From an uncultured Clostridia bacterium (GTDB taxonomy: Bacteria; Bacillota; Clostridia; HGM11514), in assembly GCA_934489915.1 (NCBI GenBank), contig CAKSSZ010000019.1:1-14502 (forward strand): a stretch of 14,502 nucleotides of DNA, given 5' to 3'. The stretch's first letter is position 1, and every line of letters begins with the position of its first letter. The notes under the pieces are model-generated. The model made no database searches. It worked only from the letters and a program-made list of their open reading frames with translations, and was not told where the DNA came from. Below are positions 6,784 through 14,502 of the stretch, piece by piece. The translations under genes were made by a program, and so were the position numbers.

Positions 6784-6814
6784 GACAGTTGTATTTCAGA
6801 CGGGGGGAAGGACC

Positions 6815-8275
6815 ATGAAGCTATCACAATTGATGAAAGGGTATCCCGGGGTGCGTAACCCGGGATACAACGACGTGGACATACAAAAGATTTGCTACGA
6901 TTCCAGAAAGGTAGAGCCGGGCGACCTGTTCGTATGTATCAGCGGATTTGTGACAGACGGGCACCAATATGCCCGTGCCGCAGTGGAGAAAGGGGCGGCG
7001 GCGCTGCTTTGCGAACGGGAGGTGGAGGCGGACGTCCCGACGCTTTTGGTGGACGATACCCGCAAGGCGCTTGCCTATGCGGCGGATCGGTTTTACGACC
7101 ACCCTTCCGGGAAATTTAAGCTGATCGGCATTACCGGCACCAACGGCAAAACCACGACCACTTACCTGGTCAAGCGGATTTTGGAGGACGCAGGGCAGCG
7201 GGTCGGGCTGATCGGCACCAATCACAATATGATTGGGGATCAGATTCTCCCCTCCGCCCGTACCACGCCGGAATCTCTGGAGCTGCAGGAGCTGTTTGCC
7301 CGCATGGCGGACGCCGGGGTGGACGCAGTGGTGATGGAGATCTCCTCCCATTCCCTGGAGCTTTCCCGGGTGGCGTACTGTGAGATTGACATTGGCGCAT
7401 TTACCAACCTGACCCAGGATCATTTGGATTTCCATAAGGATATGGAGCATTACTTCCTGGCGAAGGCAAAGCTGTTTGAAATGTGTAAAACGGGGGTTGT
7501 GAATATTGACGACCCTGCCGGGATCCGGTTGCTGGAAAGCTGCCGCTGCGTGCCGGTCTCCTATGGCGTGGACAATGCGGCGGATATTTATGCTTATGAT
7601 ATGGAATTTGGCAGCGACCATGCTTCCTTCCTGGCAAATATTTTAGGAAAGGAAATCCGGATCCGCTTAAATACTCCGGGGAAATTTTCGGTCTATAACG
7701 GCCTTTGCGCCATTGGGATCTGCACGGCGTGCGGCATCTCGGCGGAGGTGATTGCAAAGGGTCTGTCGGAGATGAAGGGAGTAAGCGGCAGGGCAGAGGT
7801 GCTGCCTTTGGGCAAGCCTTATACGGTGATGATCGATTATGCCCACACGCCGGACGGGTTGGAAAACATCCTGAAAAGTATCCGTGGGTTTGCAAAGGGA
7901 AGAGTGGTAACCCTGTTCGGGTGCGGGGGCGATCGGGATCGCACCAAGCGGCCTATTATGGGTGAGATGGCAGGGAAGCTGTCCGATTTTTGCATTGTGA
8001 CCTCCGATAACCCCCGCAGCGAGGATCCGGCGGCGATTGTCCGTGAGGTGGAAGCGGGAGTAAAGCAGACCGATTGCCCCTACACGGTGATAGTGAACCG
8101 CCGTGACGCCATTTTTTATGCGCTGCAGCACGCCTTGCCGGAGGATGTGATTTTATTGGCAGGAAAGGGACATGAAACCTATCAGATTTTAGCGGACGGC
8201 ACCATTCATTTTGACGAACGGGAAGTGGTGGCGGAATGCTTAAAGGAGTTAGAACAAAACCATGAAACCAATTAA
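6815..8275 (+). CDS. murE: UDP-MurNAc-L-Ala-D-Glu--meso-diaminopimelate ligase MurE
   Basis: A 486-residue cytoplasmic Mur ligase that adds the third stem-peptide residue. The ATP-binding loop GTNGKTT is at 108-114 (K112), followed by EISSHSL, the FLAKAKLF region that usually holds the carbamylated lysine, DYAHTPDGLENIL and CGGDRDRTKRP. The specificity motif D398-N-P-R401 is the one that binds meso-DAP in E. coli MurE, so the wall is predicted to be meso-DAP type. The ATG at 6815 is preceded by GGGGGAAGG and gives the usual MKLSQL-like start. An ATG at 6776 would add 13 residues without a ribosome binding site. The 3' end overlaps murF by 14 nt. Confidence 0.95.
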   Translation: MKLSQLMKGYPGVRNPGYNDVDIQKICYDSRKVEPGDLFVCISGFVTDGHQYARAAVEKGAAALLCEREVEADVPTLLVDDTRKALAYAADRFYDHPSGKFKLIGITGTNGKTTTTYLVKRILEDAGQRVGLIGTNHNMIGDQILPSARTTPESLELQELFARMADAGVDAVVMEISSHSLELSRVAYCEIDIGAFTNLTQDHLDFHKDMEHYFLAKAKLFEMCKTGVVNIDDPAGIRLLESCRCVPVSYGVDNAADIYAYDMEFGSDHASFLANILGKEIRIRLNTPGKFSVYNGLCAIGICTACGISAEVIAKGLSEMKGVSGRAEVLPLGKPYTVMIDYAHTPDGLENILKSIRGFAKGRVVTLFGCGGDRDRTKRPIMGEMAGKLSDFCIVTSDNPRSEDPAAIVREVEAGVKQTDCPYTVIVNRRDAIFYALQHALPEDVILLAGKGHETYQILADGTIHFDEREVVAECLKELEQNHETN

Positions 8276-9587
8276 ATTAGAGGAGCTTGCCGCCTGGAGC
8301 GGCGCAGCATTGATCGGCACGGGGACGGTCAATGGGATTTGCACCGATACCCGCAAAATCACCCCCGGCTGCTTATTTGTGGCACTGCGGGGGGAACGGT
8401 TTGACGGCAATGCCTTTTTACAGCAGGCGCTGGACAGCGGCGCAGGCGCTGTGATGGGGGAGGTTCCCTTTGACGGGGCGCCCTATTTGCAGGTGGCAGA
8501 CAGCGGGCAGGCGCTTTTGGATTTGGCGGCAGGGTACCGGCGGCAATTTGCCATTCCGGTGGTGGCGCTGACCGGGAGCGTTGGAAAAACCACTACCAAG
8601 GAAATGATTGCAAGCGTCCTTTCCCAGCAGTATTGCTGCTTGAAAACGGAAGGGAATTTAAATAATGAGATCGGCGTTCCCCTGACCTTGTTTCGGCTGT
8701 CGCCGGAGCATGAGGCGGCGGTGATTGAAATGGGGATGAACCATTTCGGGGAGCTGTCCCGGATCACTGCGGCAGCCCGGCCGACCGGAGCGGTGATTCA
8801 TAACATCGGCATGTCCCACATTGAAAATTTAGGCTCCCGGGAAGGGATTTTAAAGGCAAAGCTGGAGATTTTAGAAGGCCTGCAGCCGGACGGAACCGTG
8901 TTTTTGAACGGGGACGACGCTTATTTAAAGGAGCTGCGGCTGCCCTACAAAACGGTGTTTTACGGGTGCGGAGAACATTGCTCTGTCCGGGCGGAGGACA
9001 TCCGGGCGGAGGAGGGAAACCGGTTCTCCTTCCGCTGCGTTCAGCTGCCGGAGCGGGTGTACCTGCCGCTGGCGGGGCGGCACCAGATCTATAATGCGCT
9101 GGCTGCCATTGCGGTGGGACTTACCTACGGTGTGCCGGAGGAAAGAATCATCCGGGGCATTGCTTTGGCGGAGAATGTGGGGCTGCGGATGAAAACGGAG
9201 CAGCACAAGGGAATCACAGCAATCTTAGATTGCTATAACGCAAACCCGGATTCTATGCGGGCGGCGCTCCAGGTTTTGCAAGAGGCAAAGGGAACCCGCA
9301 AGATCGCCTTGCTGGGGGATATGCTGGAGCTGGGGAGCTACAGCCAAAAAGCCCACTTTGAGGTGGGAGAGGCGGCCTCCGGATTGGACGGGTTGATTAC
9401 CGTGGGGACGGACGCTGAGGAAATCGCCCGGGGGGCGCAGCAGGTACAAATGAAACGGCATTTTGCAGCCAAAGAGGATGCATGCAATTTTTTGCAGACC
9501 TATTTGCAGCCGGGAGATACGGTGTTGATCAAAGGCTCCCGGGGGATGAAAATGGAGGAAATCTGGAATTGGCTGAACATGCAATAA
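8262..9587 (+). CDS. murF: UDP-MurNAc-tripeptide--D-alanyl-D-alanine ligase MurF
   Basis: A 441-residue Mur ligase that adds D-Ala-D-Ala to make UDP-MurNAc-pentapeptide. The nucleotide-binding loop TGSVGKTTTKE is around 104-114 (K109). Further blocks are EGNLNNEIGVP, EMGMNHFGELSRI, HIENLGSREGI and DCYNANPDSMRAAL, all typical of MurF. It overlaps the end of murE by 14 nt. Its AGGAG lies inside murE and is about 13 nt from the ATG, longer than usual, which suggests coupling to murE translation. Confidence 0.95.
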   Translation: MKPIKLEELAAWSGAALIGTGTVNGICTDTRKITPGCLFVALRGERFDGNAFLQQALDSGAGAVMGEVPFDGAPYLQVADSGQALLDLAAGYRRQFAIPVVALTGSVGKTTTKEMIASVLSQQYCCLKTEGNLNNEIGVPLTLFRLSPEHEAAVIEMGMNHFGELSRITAAARPTGAVIHNIGMSHIENLGSREGILKAKLEILEGLQPDGTVFLNGDDAYLKELRLPYKTVFYGCGEHCSVRAEDIRAEEGNRFSFRCVQLPERVYLPLAGRHQIYNALAAIAVGLTYGVPEERIIRGIALAENVGLRMKTEQHKGITAILDCYNANPDSMRAALQVLQEAKGTRKIALLGDMLELGSYSQKAHFEVGEAASGLDGLITVGTDAEEIARGAQQVQMKRHFAAKEDACNFLQTYLQPGDTVLIKGSRGMKMEEIWNWLNMQ

Positions 9588-9599
9588 GGAGTGGGGAAA

Positions 9600-10541
9600 T
9601 TGACAGTTTTGGGAGTATTCATTTCGTTTTTGGTTACAGTAATCACAGGACCCTGGATCATTAAATGGCTGATCAGCCTGAAATTCGGGCAGAGTATTTT
9701 GGAGATCGGCCCCAACTGGCACAAGAAAAAACAGGGAACGCCTACCATGGGCGGGATCATGTTCATTTTGGGGATTTTTGTTGCCTCTCTGATTTTTTTG
9801 CGGGATAGTAAGGCATGGATTGTGCTGATTACCGCTCTTTGCTTCGGCGGGATCGGGTTTTATGACGATTATATTAAGGTTGCCAAAAAACGAAATTTAG
9901 GATTGACCTCCCGGCAGAAATTCGGCTTGCAGCTGATTGTTGCCATTGCTCTGGTGATTGCGGCGGAGCTGCTGGACGGGGAGGGTACCTCCATCCTGAT
10001 TCCCTTTATGGAACGGCCTGTTTCCATGGGCTGGTTTTATTTCCCCTTTATTTTGTTTGTGATTTTAGGAACGGAGAACAGCGTCAACCTGACAGACGGG
10101 ATTGACGGGCTTGCCGCCAGCGTAACTGCGATTGTCACACTCTTTTTGGCGGGTATGTCCTGGCAGTATATGCAGGAGGGGATGATGCGGCTGTGCCTGT
10201 TCACAGCGGCAGGGTGCCTGGGCTTTTTGGTGTTCAACCATTATCCTGCCAAGGTGTTTATGGGCGATACCGGCTCCCTGTTCCTGGGCGGACTGGTCAG
10301 CGCTTCGGCGGTGGTATTGCGCCAGCCGCTGCTGCTGATCCTGATCGGCTTTGTCTATTTTGCGGAAACCTTATCGGTGATTTTACAGGTGATTTCCTAT
10401 AAAACCACGGGCAAGCGTATTTTTAAAATGTCTCCCATTCACCATCATTTTGAAATGTGCGGCTGGAAGGAGACAAAAATTGTAGGAGTATTTTGTACAG
10501 TGACTCTGCTGCTGTGCATTGTGGCGCTGTTTGCAATTTAA
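9600..10541 (+). CDS. mraY: Phospho-MurNAc-pentapeptide transferase MraY (TTG start)
   Basis: A 313-residue polytopic membrane enzyme that moves phospho-MurNAc-pentapeptide onto undecaprenyl phosphate, making lipid I. Catalytic and Mg-binding motifs are present: D89-D90 in FYDDYIK, N163-LTDGIDG-170, FMGDTGSLFLGG, and H281-H282-H283-F-E. I place the start at TTG 9600, with AAGGAG at 9586-9591 ideally spaced in front. A GTG at 9591 in the same frame would add three residues, but it overlaps that ribosome binding site and cannot be served by it. The gap from murF is 12 nt. murD would normally follow, but ftsW comes next after 21 nt. Confidence 0.94.
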   Translation: MTVLGVFISFLVTVITGPWIIKWLISLKFGQSILEIGPNWHKKKQGTPTMGGIMFILGIFVASLIFLRDSKAWIVLITALCFGGIGFYDDYIKVAKKRNLGLTSRQKFGLQLIVAIALVIAAELLDGEGTSILIPFMERPVSMGWFYFPFILFVILGTENSVNLTDGIDGLAASVTAIVTLFLAGMSWQYMQEGMMRLCLFTAAGCLGFLVFNHYPAKVFMGDTGSLFLGGLVSASAVVLRQPLLLILIGFVYFAETLSVILQVISYKTTGKRIFKMSPIHHHFEMCGWKETKIVGVFCTVTLLLCIVALFAI

Positions 10542-10562
10542 TCGGAGGAAAGGACGGAGACT

Positions 10563-11795
10563 ATGGCAGAACAACGGAAAAGACCAAATGGGCGGCGTGC
10601 AGTCAACCGGTCTGTGCCTGTAAGCCGAACGGGAAAAAGCATGGCCGGCCGGAAGCAGCACGGCAAGGTGCGGCAATTTTCCGCTACACCCTCTTCCGGG
10701 AAGCGAAAAAAGGCAGGCACCATGGACTATTACCTGTTTACCCTGCTGATCATCCTGCTTTCCTTCGGCTTGATTATGGTGTTCAGCGCCAGCTCCATCA
10801 ACGCCTTCTATGAATACGGAAACAGCTATCATTACCTGTTGTCCCAGGGGCGGTGGGTTGTGATCGGCGTGGCGGTGATGCTCTTCTTTTCCGGCTACGA
10901 TTATCACAGGCTGGCAAAGCAAACCCCTGCCTTGGTGGGGGGAACCATTGTGCTGCTCCTGCTGGTTCTGCTGGTGGGAACCGAGGTCAAGGGAGCCAAG
11001 CGGTGGCTGGGCTTTGGCGGCTTTTCCATTCAGCCGTCGGAATGTGCAAAAATTGTGCTGATCCTCTTCCTTTCCCAGCGGCTTGCCGCAGAGCGGGAAA
11101 AGAACTTTGAAAGCATTAAGGGCTTGGTGCCCTATCTGGTGATTATCGGCGTGTTCTGCGGGCTGGTGCTGGCAGAAAAGCATTTGAGCGGTACTATGGT
11201 GCTGTGCCTGCTTGGGATTGCGCTGCTGTTTGCGGCAGGCGCCAAGCTGGCGCATTTCGGTATGGGAATTGTCGGAATTGCCTGCCTGGGCGTGATTGCG
11301 ATCATTCAGGAGCCGTACCGTCTGGAGCGGATTACCACCTTTTGGGATCCCTTTGCCCATAAGATGGATGAAGGGTGGCAGATTGTCCAGTCCTTATATG
11401 CCATTGGCTCAGGGGGGCTGTTCGGTGTGGGGCTGGGGCGCAGCAGACAAAAATATCTGTATATCCCCGAGCCGCAGAACGACTTTATTTTTTCGATTAT
11501 TTGCGAGGAGCTGGGCTGGGTCGGCGCATTGCTGGTGCTTACCCTGTTTGCCTTGTTGATCTGGCGGGGGATCCGGATTGCGCTGAACGCACCGGATAAG
11601 CTGGGGGCGCTGCTGGCCTTCGGGATGTCCAGTCTGGTTGCCATCCAGGTCATTATCAACGTGGGTGTTGTAACGGCAAGCCTGCCGGTAACGGGAATGC
11701 AGCTCCCCTTTTTCAGTGCAGGCGGTTCCTCCCTGGTGTTTTTGCTGTGGGGGATGGGAATTTTGCTGAATGTGTCCCGACAATGTAAAAAATAA
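10563..11795 (+). CDS. ftsW: SEDS peptidoglycan glycosyltransferase FtsW (or SpoVE paralogue)
   Basis: A 410-residue polytopic SEDS protein that polymerises lipid II at the septum with its class B PBP partner. Family blocks are VFSASSI, KGAKRWLGFGGFSIQPSE, GWQIVQSLYAIGSGGLFGVGLG and YIPEPQNDFIFSIICEELG, where D307 aligns with the catalytic aspartate of E. coli FtsW. The QPD-x-GT-like motif reads E205-KHLSG-T211. About 53 residues precede the first membrane helix and are rich in Lys and Arg, an extended cytoplasmic N-terminus. An ATG at codon 54 is a possible later start, but GGAGGAAAGGACGGAG before 10563 is much stronger. SpoVE is the main alternative and cannot be excluded by sequence alone. 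Confidence 0.9.
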   Translation: MAEQRKRPNGRRAVNRSVPVSRTGKSMAGRKQHGKVRQFSATPSSGKRKKAGTMDYYLFTLLIILLSFGLIMVFSASSINAFYEYGNSYHYLLSQGRWVVIGVAVMLFFSGYDYHRLAKQTPALVGGTIVLLLLVLLVGTEVKGAKRWLGFGGFSIQPSECAKIVLILFLSQRLAAEREKNFESIKGLVPYLVIIGVFCGLVLAEKHLSGTMVLCLLGIALLFAAGAKLAHFGMGIVGIACLGVIAIIQEPYRLERITTFWDPFAHKMDEGWQIVQSLYAIGSGGLFGVGLGRSRQKYLYIPEPQNDFIFSIICEELGWVGALLVLTLFALLIWRGIRIALNAPDKLGALLAFGMSSLVAIQVIINVGVVTASLPVTGMQLPFFSAGGSSLVFLLWGMGILLNVSRQCKK

Positions 11796-11813
11796 GAAAG
11801 AGGCGAATGGACG

Positions 11814-12902
11814 TTGAAGATATTGCTCTCAGGGGGCGGCACGGGCGGTCACATCAACCCGGCTCTTGCCATTGCCCGTTATATTCAGGAGAAAAGACCG
11901 GATACGGAGTTTTTATTTGTAGGCACTCATAAGGGGCTGGAGGGCGAGCTGGTGCCTAAGGCGGGCTTCCCCATTACCTTTATTGAGGTGGAGGGCTTTC
12001 GGAGAAAGCTGACCCTGCAAACCTTCGGCACCGTCCGGAAAATGTTCCGGGGGTACGGGCAGTCCAAGCGGATTTTAGACGAGTTTCAGCCGGATATTGT
12101 GATCGGAACCGGCGGGTATGTGTGCGGTCCGGTGGTGTATGCCGCCAGCCGCAAAAAAATTAAAACCCTGGTGCATGAGCAGAATGTGATTCCCGGGGTG
12201 ACGGTAAAGCTGCTGTCAAAGGCGGTGGACGGGGTGCTGACCAGCTTTCCGGAAACCAGCCAATACATAAAAGGAAATCTGATTTTGACAGGGAACCCCA
12301 TTTCACCGGATTTTCTGACCTGCTCCGGTGAGGACGCCCGGCGGGAGCTTGGGTTTGATCAGCGGCCGCTGATTCTGGCATACGGCGGCAGCCTGGGGGC
12401 AAGGAGAATTAACGAAACCATTTGCGGGCTGATCCGAAAGCACGGCGCAGAGGGTCGGTTCCAGCTGCTCTTTGCCACCGGAAAGCGGGAATACGACAAG
12501 GTCATGGCGGCAATGGAGGGGGTGAACCTCCCTCATGTGAAAATTGTGCCTTATCTTTACAATATGCCCGAATGCATGGCGGCGGCGGATCTGGTCATTG
12601 CCCGGTCGGGCGCTATGACGGTCAGCGAGCTGTCAGCCATCGGAAAGTCGGCTATCCTGATCCCCTCTCCCAATGTGGCGCACAACCACCAGGAATACAA
12701 TGCCCGTGCGCTGGAGCAAAAAGGAGCGGCGATGGTACTGTTAGAGCAGGATTTATCTGTGGAACGCCTATACAGCACCGTCAGCGACTTTCTGGGGGAT
12801 GAAAAGCGGCAGAAGAAAATGGCGGAATGCTCCCGCATTGCGGGCATTCGGAACGCCACGGAAACCATTTATGAAACAGTGCTTTCCCTGACGGGAAAAT
12901 AA
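11814..12902 (+). CDS. murG: UDP-GlcNAc:lipid I N-acetylglucosaminyltransferase MurG (TTG start)
   Basis: A 362-residue peripheral membrane GT-B glycosyltransferase that converts lipid I to lipid II. Visible motifs are the N-terminal GGGTGGH loop (7-13), GTGGYVCGP, VHEQN, YGGSLGARRIN and the C-terminal donor-site block AHNHQEYNA. The start is TTG at 11814: it gives MKILLSGGGTGGH, the family N-terminus, and has AAGAGG about 10 nt upstream. An ATG at 11807 is out of frame. The 18-nt gap after ftsW fits one operon. Confidence 0.95.
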   Translation: MKILLSGGGTGGHINPALAIARYIQEKRPDTEFLFVGTHKGLEGELVPKAGFPITFIEVEGFRRKLTLQTFGTVRKMFRGYGQSKRILDEFQPDIVIGTGGYVCGPVVYAASRKKIKTLVHEQNVIPGVTVKLLSKAVDGVLTSFPETSQYIKGNLILTGNPISPDFLTCSGEDARRELGFDQRPLILAYGGSLGARRINETICGLIRKHGAEGRFQLLFATGKREYDKVMAAMEGVNLPHVKIVPYLYNMPECMAAADLVIARSGAMTVSELSAIGKSAILIPSPNVAHNHQEYNARALEQKGAAMVLLEQDLSVERLYSTVSDFLGDEKRQKKMAECSRIAGIRNATETIYETVLSLTGK

Positions 12903-12911
12903 AAACGGTTG

Positions 12912-12983
12912 CTCACACCTTTTGGCGGGAGCCGCATAGTATGTAGCTGCGGTTAGATTCCGACTTGTTAACGGAGGTGTGAG
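12912..12983 (+). promoter_or_regulatory. Leader that can sequester the murA ribosome binding site
   Basis: CTCACACCT (12912-12920) is the exact reverse complement of AGGTGTGAG (12975-12983). That right arm covers the 3' part of the murA Shine-Dalgarno GGAGG (12973-12977) and the bases up to the ATG at 12985. Between the arms a second stem, AGCCGCA (12930-12936) with TGCGGTT (12948-12954, one G-U pair), can form with an 11-nt loop. There is no U-tract, so a terminator is unlikely. The pairing is direct from sequence; a control role over murA translation is inferred. Confidence 0.5.
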
Positions 12984-12984
12984 A

Positions 12985-14238
12985 ATGGAGCGTTTGATTG
13001 TCACAGGAGGAAGGCGTCTGTCCGGGACTGTTCCGGTGCAGGGTGCAAAAAACGCAGTCTTGCCGATTCTGGCGGCAACAGTGCTGATTGACGGCAGCTG
13101 CGAGCTGGAAAATTGCCCTGCCTTGCGGGATGTGACGGCGTCGTTAAATATTTTGCGGCACTTGGGCTGCCGGGTAGAACAGGAGGGCGACCGGGTGCGG
13201 GTGGACGCAACCGGAGCTGCCGGGTGCACCGTATCCGATCGGCTGATGCGGGAAATGCGTTCCTCCTTCATTTTTGTAGGCGCCATGGCGGCACGGTGCG
13301 GCAAGGCGGAAATTACTTATCCCGGCGGCTGCGAGCTGGGAGCCAGACCGATTGATTTACATTTAAAGGCCTTCCGTTCCATGGGAATGAAAATCCGGGA
13401 GGAACACGGCAAAATTTACTGTGACGCGTCCCGCCTCCGTCCGGCGGCCATTCATTTGGATTTTCCCAGTGTAGGCGCAACGGAAAATATTATGCTGGCG
13501 GCGGTGTATACCCCCGGCGTGACCCGGATTGTCAATGCGGCGAAGGAGCCTGAAATTGAGGATTTGCAAAACTTTTTAAATCGGGCAGGCGCAAAGATTT
13601 ACGGCGCAGGCGGCTCGGAAATTTATATTGAAGGCGTTCCTGCCCTGCATGGGGTGCACCATCGGGTGATGCCGGACAGAATTGTAGGGGCGACCTACCT
13701 GATGGCTGCGGCGATTACCCGAGGGGACGTAACGCTCCGGGGAGTTGTGCCGGAGCATCTGGACGCTATTGTCTCCGTTCTGGAGGAATGCGGCTGCCAG
13801 ATCAGCCAACCAGCTGAGGGAGAGCTGCGGCTGTGCTGCCGGGAAAGAATCGGCGCGGCGGATAAGGTCAGAACCTCGCCGTACCCCGGGTTCCCGACGG
13901 ACGCACAAGCGCCCCTGATGGCAATGCTTGCAACGGCAAACGGCTCCAGTATCATTACGGAAAATATTTTTGAAAGCAGATTTAAGCATGTGGAAGAGCT
14001 GATCAAAATGGGGGCGAACATCAAAACGGACGGCCGGGTTGCGGTCATCCGAGGGGTGGAGAGCCTGTCCGGCGCAAGAGTGACCGCCGGAGATTTGCGG
14101 GGGGGAGCCGCCTTGCTGTTAGCAGCGCTGGGTGCCAGCGGAACCAGTGAGATTAGCGGCGTTGCTTTAATCGACCGGGGGTATGAAGCTCCGGAGCATA
14201 GCTTTGCCTCACTGGGGGCAGAAATTGTACGGCGATAA
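12985..14238 (+). CDS. murA: UDP-N-acetylglucosamine 1-carboxyvinyltransferase MurA
   Basis: A 417-residue cytoplasmic enolpyruvyl transferase catalysing the first committed step of peptidoglycan synthesis, from UDP-GlcNAc and phosphoenolpyruvate. The substrate-binding GAKNA is near residues 20-24. The catalytic cysteine, target of fosfomycin in this family, is C116 in YPGGCELGARP. FPTDAQAPLMA, ESRFKHVEEL and DLRGGAALLLAALGA are also family blocks. I use the ATG at 12985, 7 nt after GGAGG; a GTG at 12979 is in frame but too close to it. Firmicutes often carry two MurA paralogues, and this is the dcw-linked copy. The 82-nt gap from murG is wider than most in the cluster. Confidence 0.94.
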   Translation: MERLIVTGGRRLSGTVPVQGAKNAVLPILAATVLIDGSCELENCPALRDVTASLNILRHLGCRVEQEGDRVRVDATGAAGCTVSDRLMREMRSSFIFVGAMAARCGKAEITYPGGCELGARPIDLHLKAFRSMGMKIREEHGKIYCDASRLRPAAIHLDFPSVGATENIMLAAVYTPGVTRIVNAAKEPEIEDLQNFLNRAGAKIYGAGGSEIYIEGVPALHGVHHRVMPDRIVGATYLMAAAITRGDVTLRGVVPEHLDAIVSVLEECGCQISQPAEGELRLCCRERIGAADKVRTSPYPGFPTDAQAPLMAMLATANGSSIITENIFESRFKHVEELIKMGANIKTDGRVAVIRGVESLSGARVTAGDLRGGAALLLAALGASGTSEISGVALIDRGYEAPEHSFASLGAEIVRR

Positions 14239-14269
14239 TGCGGAAGGAACAATAGGGAGGGAATATGGA

Positions 14270-14502
14270 ATGGCAAAAAACCAAAGACGCATGGAGCTAC
14301 AGAAACGAAAGAAAACCTTTAAAAAAATGATCGGACTGTTTCTGCTGTTCGTGCTGTGTGCGGTGGTTGCCGCATTTACCCCTTATTTTAATATTCGCCG
14401 GGTAAATATCACCGGGAACAGCAGAGTGTCCGTTCAGGAAATTGAGCAGGCGTCCGGCATTAAAACCGGCGCAAATATTTTCCGGGTGAAGCTGTCCAGC
14501 GT
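14270..14502 (+). CDS. ftsQ: Cell division protein FtsQ/DivIB, N-terminal part, cut by window edge
   Basis: Seventy-seven codons are visible before the window ends. A basic cytoplasmic tail (MAKNQRRMELQKRKKTFKK) is followed by one membrane helix (about 21-38). The start of a POTRA domain comes next: YFNIRRVNITGNSRVSVQEI, then SGIKTGANIFRV. This is the FtsQ/DivIB layout, and the position after murA fits. GGGAGG lies 9 nt before the ATG at 14270. A nearby ATG at 14265 leads to a stop after about 20 codons and is rejected. The protein should bind FtsL and DivIC at the septum. Confidence 0.88.
   Translation, partial: MAKNQRRMELQKRKKTFKKMIGLFLLFVLCAVVAAFTPYFNIRRVNITGNSRVSVQEIEQASGIKTGANIFRVKLSS

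Noticed and set aside
6776..6814. ATG start extending MurE by 13 residues
   Set aside because: The ATG comes from the tandem duplication and has no ribosome binding site, while GGGGGAAGG precedes the ATG at 6815.
9591..9599. GTG start of mraY
   Set aside because: The GTG overlaps the AAGGAG that must serve as ribosome binding site; TTG at 9600 is correctly spaced.
1..14502. CRISPR array, transposon, prophage, toxin-antitoxin or defence system
   Set aside because: No regularly spaced repeats, transposase motifs, terminal inverted repeats or small toxin-like pairs were seen; nearly all sequence is accounted for by housekeeping genes.

Overview
The window looks like chromosome from a spore-forming, meso-diaminopimelate-type member of the Clostridia. 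I would guess an Oscillospiraceae/Ruminococcaceae-like lineage, but the sequence does not settle the family. The reasons are a SpoIVFA/SpoIVFB-like pair, a TIGR03960-type radical SAM gene beside it, a MurE with the meso-DAP motif DNPR, strong AGGAGG-like ribosome binding sites, GC-rich genes, and one AT-rich promoter region. I see no insertion sequence, phage, CRISPR, tRNA or rRNA.

Minus strand, 1-2079, read right to left: an M23 (LytM) membrane-anchored protein, an M50 site-2 protease of the SpoIVFB type, and the first 168 codons of a B12-binding-type radical SAM protein that runs off the window. The first two genes share a 4-nt overlap; the second and third overlap by 83 nt. This resembles the sporulation protease pair that sits near rplU-rpmA-obg in Firmicutes.

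2080-2509 is a divergent, AT-rich control region of about 430 bp. Toward the plus strand it carries an A/T-tract UP-like element, a good sigma-A promoter (TTGCAA, 17 bp, TATAAT) and four TGG-core direct repeats spaced exactly 10 bp apart. These are the expected MraZ operator. Only a weak promoter candidate is visible toward the minus strand.

Plus strand, 2510-14502, is a dcw (division and cell wall) cluster: mraZ, rsmH, ftsL, ftsI-type PBP, murE, murF, mraY, ftsW, murG, murA, and the start of ftsQ/divIB. All genes are co-oriented, mostly with short gaps. MurA makes the first committed precursor. MurE and MurF add meso-DAP and D-Ala-D-Ala. MraY and MurG build lipids I and II. FtsW and the class B PBP polymerise and cross-link septal wall, and FtsL and FtsQ scaffold them. 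murD, normally between mraY and ftsW, is absent, as are murB and murC.

I do not see a new biological system here. The least explained signals are non-coding: a 17-bp perfectly paired hairpin with no U-tract (plus a weaker neighbour) in the 152-nt ftsL-ftsI gap, and a 9-bp element upstream of murA that is exactly complementary to the murA ribosome binding site region. Start codons were revised for mraZ, ftsI, murE, mraY and murA from ribosome binding site placement and family N-termini; mraY and murG both appear to start with TTG.
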